This document shows, piece by piece, positions 4,215 to 5,562 of a DNA stretch of 5,562 nucleotides (the first letter of the stretch is position 1; the number at the start of each line of letters is the position of its first letter). Where the stretch lies: NCBI GenBank assembly GCA_050920955.1, contig JBPBQS010000226.1, positions 1 to 5,562 on the forward strand. The letters run 5' to 3'. The DNA comes from CAXSEF01 sp050920955 (GTDB taxonomy: Bacteria; Pseudomonadota; Alphaproteobacteria; Acetobacterales; Acetobacteraceae). The notes beneath the pieces are model-generated. The model was not told the origin of the DNA and did not search any database. It was given only the letters and a program-made list of their open reading frames with translations. Both the position numbers and the translations under genes were made by a program.

Positions 4215-5562
4215 ATGAAAGCTCCAGCTTCCAGCAGCCCGGCGGACCAGAACAGCCAGTCCGTGCAGGACCGTCTGCGCTCCGAGCAGATCACCATGAT
4301 CGCCCGCTGGACCAGCGTGCTTGCCCTCTGCTCCGTCACGAGTGCCGCCGTCGTCCTGGGAACGTTCTGGGCCACGGCCTCGCACGCGTATCTGCTCGCG
4401 TTCTTCCTGTGCCTCTGCGCCCTGCATGGGCTCGGCGTTGCCAGCGGCCTCGCCTGGTTGCGCAGGCCGACACGCGAGGCATCGCCGTTCAAGCTGCGCG
4501 TGCGCATCGTGATGAGCGCCGTGATCGCCCTGGTCTGGGCGAGTGCGCCGATCACGCTGATGCCGGCCGCCACCACGGACCAGCGCCAGCTCCTGATCTA
4601 CATCGGGTCCGGCCTGATGTCCTCGAGCATCCTGCTGGCACCGATCATGCCGGCCGCCCTGGCCTTCCTGTTCGTCACCACCGCCGGCGTGCTGCTGCCG
4701 ATGCCGTTCATCGACCAGGCGATCACCTTCCAGCACACGTGGGTGATCCTGCTCTACATGCTCGCGACCTGGGGCGTCGTGGACCACCAGTCGCGCGACT
4801 TCTCCGGACGGGTCCTCAACGAGCTGGCCCAGGAGGAGCAGGCCGGCATCATCAGCCTTCTCCTCCATGACTTCGAGGAGAACGCCAGCGACTTCCTGTG
4901 GGAGACCGATGCCGGGTTCGGCCTGCAACGTGTCTCGGAGCGGCTCGCGCAGATCCTGGGCTGCAAGGCGACGACGCTCGAGGGCAGCAGCATCGCCGGC
5001 TGGATCGAGCAGGGCAGCGCGACCGCCGGCCTGGAGGAGAACGGGAATGCCGCCCTGCTTGCCTGCCTGGCAGACCGGCAGCCGTTCCGCGAGCTGCAGG
5101 TAAGCGCCGTGTTCGACGGCCAGGAGTACTGGCTCTCGCTGTCCGGCAAGCCGGTGGTCGACCGCCAGGGCGTCTTCCGCGGCTATCGCGGCGTCGGCTC
5201 CGACATGACCGCGATGCGTCATTCCGACAGGCGGATCGTCTATCTTGCCGGCCACGACAGCCTGACGAGCCTGCCGAACAGGGCCCAGTTCCACGATGCC
5301 CTCGGCCATGCCTGCGCCGACGGCGTCCCGTTCGCCCTGCTCTGCCTCGACCTCGACGGCTTCAAGGCGGTCAACGACACGCTCGGGCACGGCATGGGCG
5401 ACGCGCTGCTGGTTGCGGTCGCAGGCCGGCTTCGTGCCTGCCTGCGCGAGGGCGACATGGTGGCGCGCCTGGGCGGCGACGAGTTCGCGGTGCTCCAGGT
5501 CGGCGCCGACGTGGCGATGGCGGCGGTCCTGGCCCAGCGCCTGATCAGCCACGTGGCCGAGC
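4215..5562 (+). CDS. Membrane-anchored PAS-GGDEF diguanylate cyclase, 3' end cut
   Basis: The 449 codons seen have no stop; the protein continues past the window. GGDEF domains make cyclic di-GMP from two GTP. A polar N-terminus (1-30) is followed by about six hydrophobic segments (roughly 34-53, 58-81, 96-117, 126-142, 143-163, 174-190), a MASE-like sensor module I cannot name. A PAS-like domain spans about 212-335 (FLWETDAGFGLQRVSERL, then YWLSLSGKPVVDRQG and GYRGVGSDMT), leading to the linker HDSLTSLPNR (347-356). The GGDEF core has the metal-binding segment DLDGFKAVND (379-388) and an intact GGDEF active-site loop (420-424). RxxD (R411-D414), five residues before the loop, is the product-inhibition I-site. 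Catalytic activity is therefore likely. An EAL phosphodiesterase domain often follows in this architecture but lies outside. ATG 4215 has only a weak ribosome site; ATG 4296 is an alternative. Confidence 0.9.
   Translation, partial: MKAPASSSPADQNSQSVQDRLRSEQITMIARWTSVLALCSVTSAAVVLGTFWATASHAYLLAFFLCLCALHGLGVASGLAWLRRPTREASPFKLRVRIVMSAVIALVWASAPITLMPAATTDQRQLLIYIGSGLMSSSILLAPIMPAALAFLFVTTAGVLLPMPFIDQAITFQHTWVILLYMLATWGVVDHQSRDFSGRVLNELAQEEQAGIISLLLHDFEENASDFLWETDAGFGLQRVSERLAQILGCKATTLEGSSIAGWIEQGSATAGLEENGNAALLACLADRQPFRELQVSAVFDGQEYWLSLSGKPVVDRQGVFRGYRGVGSDMTAMRHSDRRIVYLAGHDSLTSLPNRAQFHDALGHACADGVPFALLCLDLDGFKAVNDTLGHGMGDALLVAVAGRLRACLREGDMVARLGGDEFAVLQVGADVAMAAVLAQRLISHVAE

Noticed and set aside
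4047..5552. Minus-strand open frame (501 codons) opposite the GGDEF gene
   Set aside because: Gln/His/Arg/Ala-rich shadow of a well-supported plus-strand gene carrying intact catalytic motifs.

Overview
The window looks like chromosomal DNA from a very GC-rich Gram-negative bacterium, probably a proteobacterium. The supporting signs are a signal-peptide-bearing outer-membrane barrel protein ending in Phe, a membrane-anchored PAS-GGDEF protein, and strong G/C preference at third codon positions. A Xanthomonadales-type gammaproteobacterium would fit the style of the barrel and GGDEF proteins. That placement is from memory of families, not from a search, and alpha- or betaproteobacteria remain possible.

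Layout from left to right. Positions 1-645 hold no convincing gene. This stretch is visibly less GC-rich than the rest and contains several perfect inverted repeats, the best being 8 bp at 335-361 and 7 bp at 417-435. It may hold regulatory sites or a structured RNA, neither proven. Positions 646-3134 on the minus strand carry a two-gene carotenoid operon, crtI (phytoene desaturase) followed by crtB (phytoene synthase), joined by a 4-base ATGA stop/start overlap. Positions 3135-3384 form the divergent intergenic region. It holds operator-like palindromes at 3210-3227 and 3311-3326 and an 11-bp-spaced direct repeat next to the crtI start. Positions 3385-4095 (plus strand) encode a small secreted, predicted outer-membrane beta-barrel protein, followed by a strong hairpin at 4097-4122. 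From 4215 to the right edge (plus strand) runs the N-terminal part of a multi-pass membrane protein with PAS and GGDEF domains. It is cut by the window end.

Function: CrtB condenses two GGPP molecules into phytoene and CrtI desaturates phytoene to a coloured carotene such as neurosporene or lycopene. No GGPP synthase (crtE), cyclase, hydroxylase or ketolase is visible, so GGPP supply and any further tailoring must be encoded elsewhere or just outside. The barrel protein and the c-di-GMP enzyme point the other way and show no direct link to the pathway. I do not see a clearly new biological system. The most useful second looks are the repeat-rich non-coding left end, the regulation of the divergent crtI/barrel region, and the N-terminal membrane module of the GGDEF protein.
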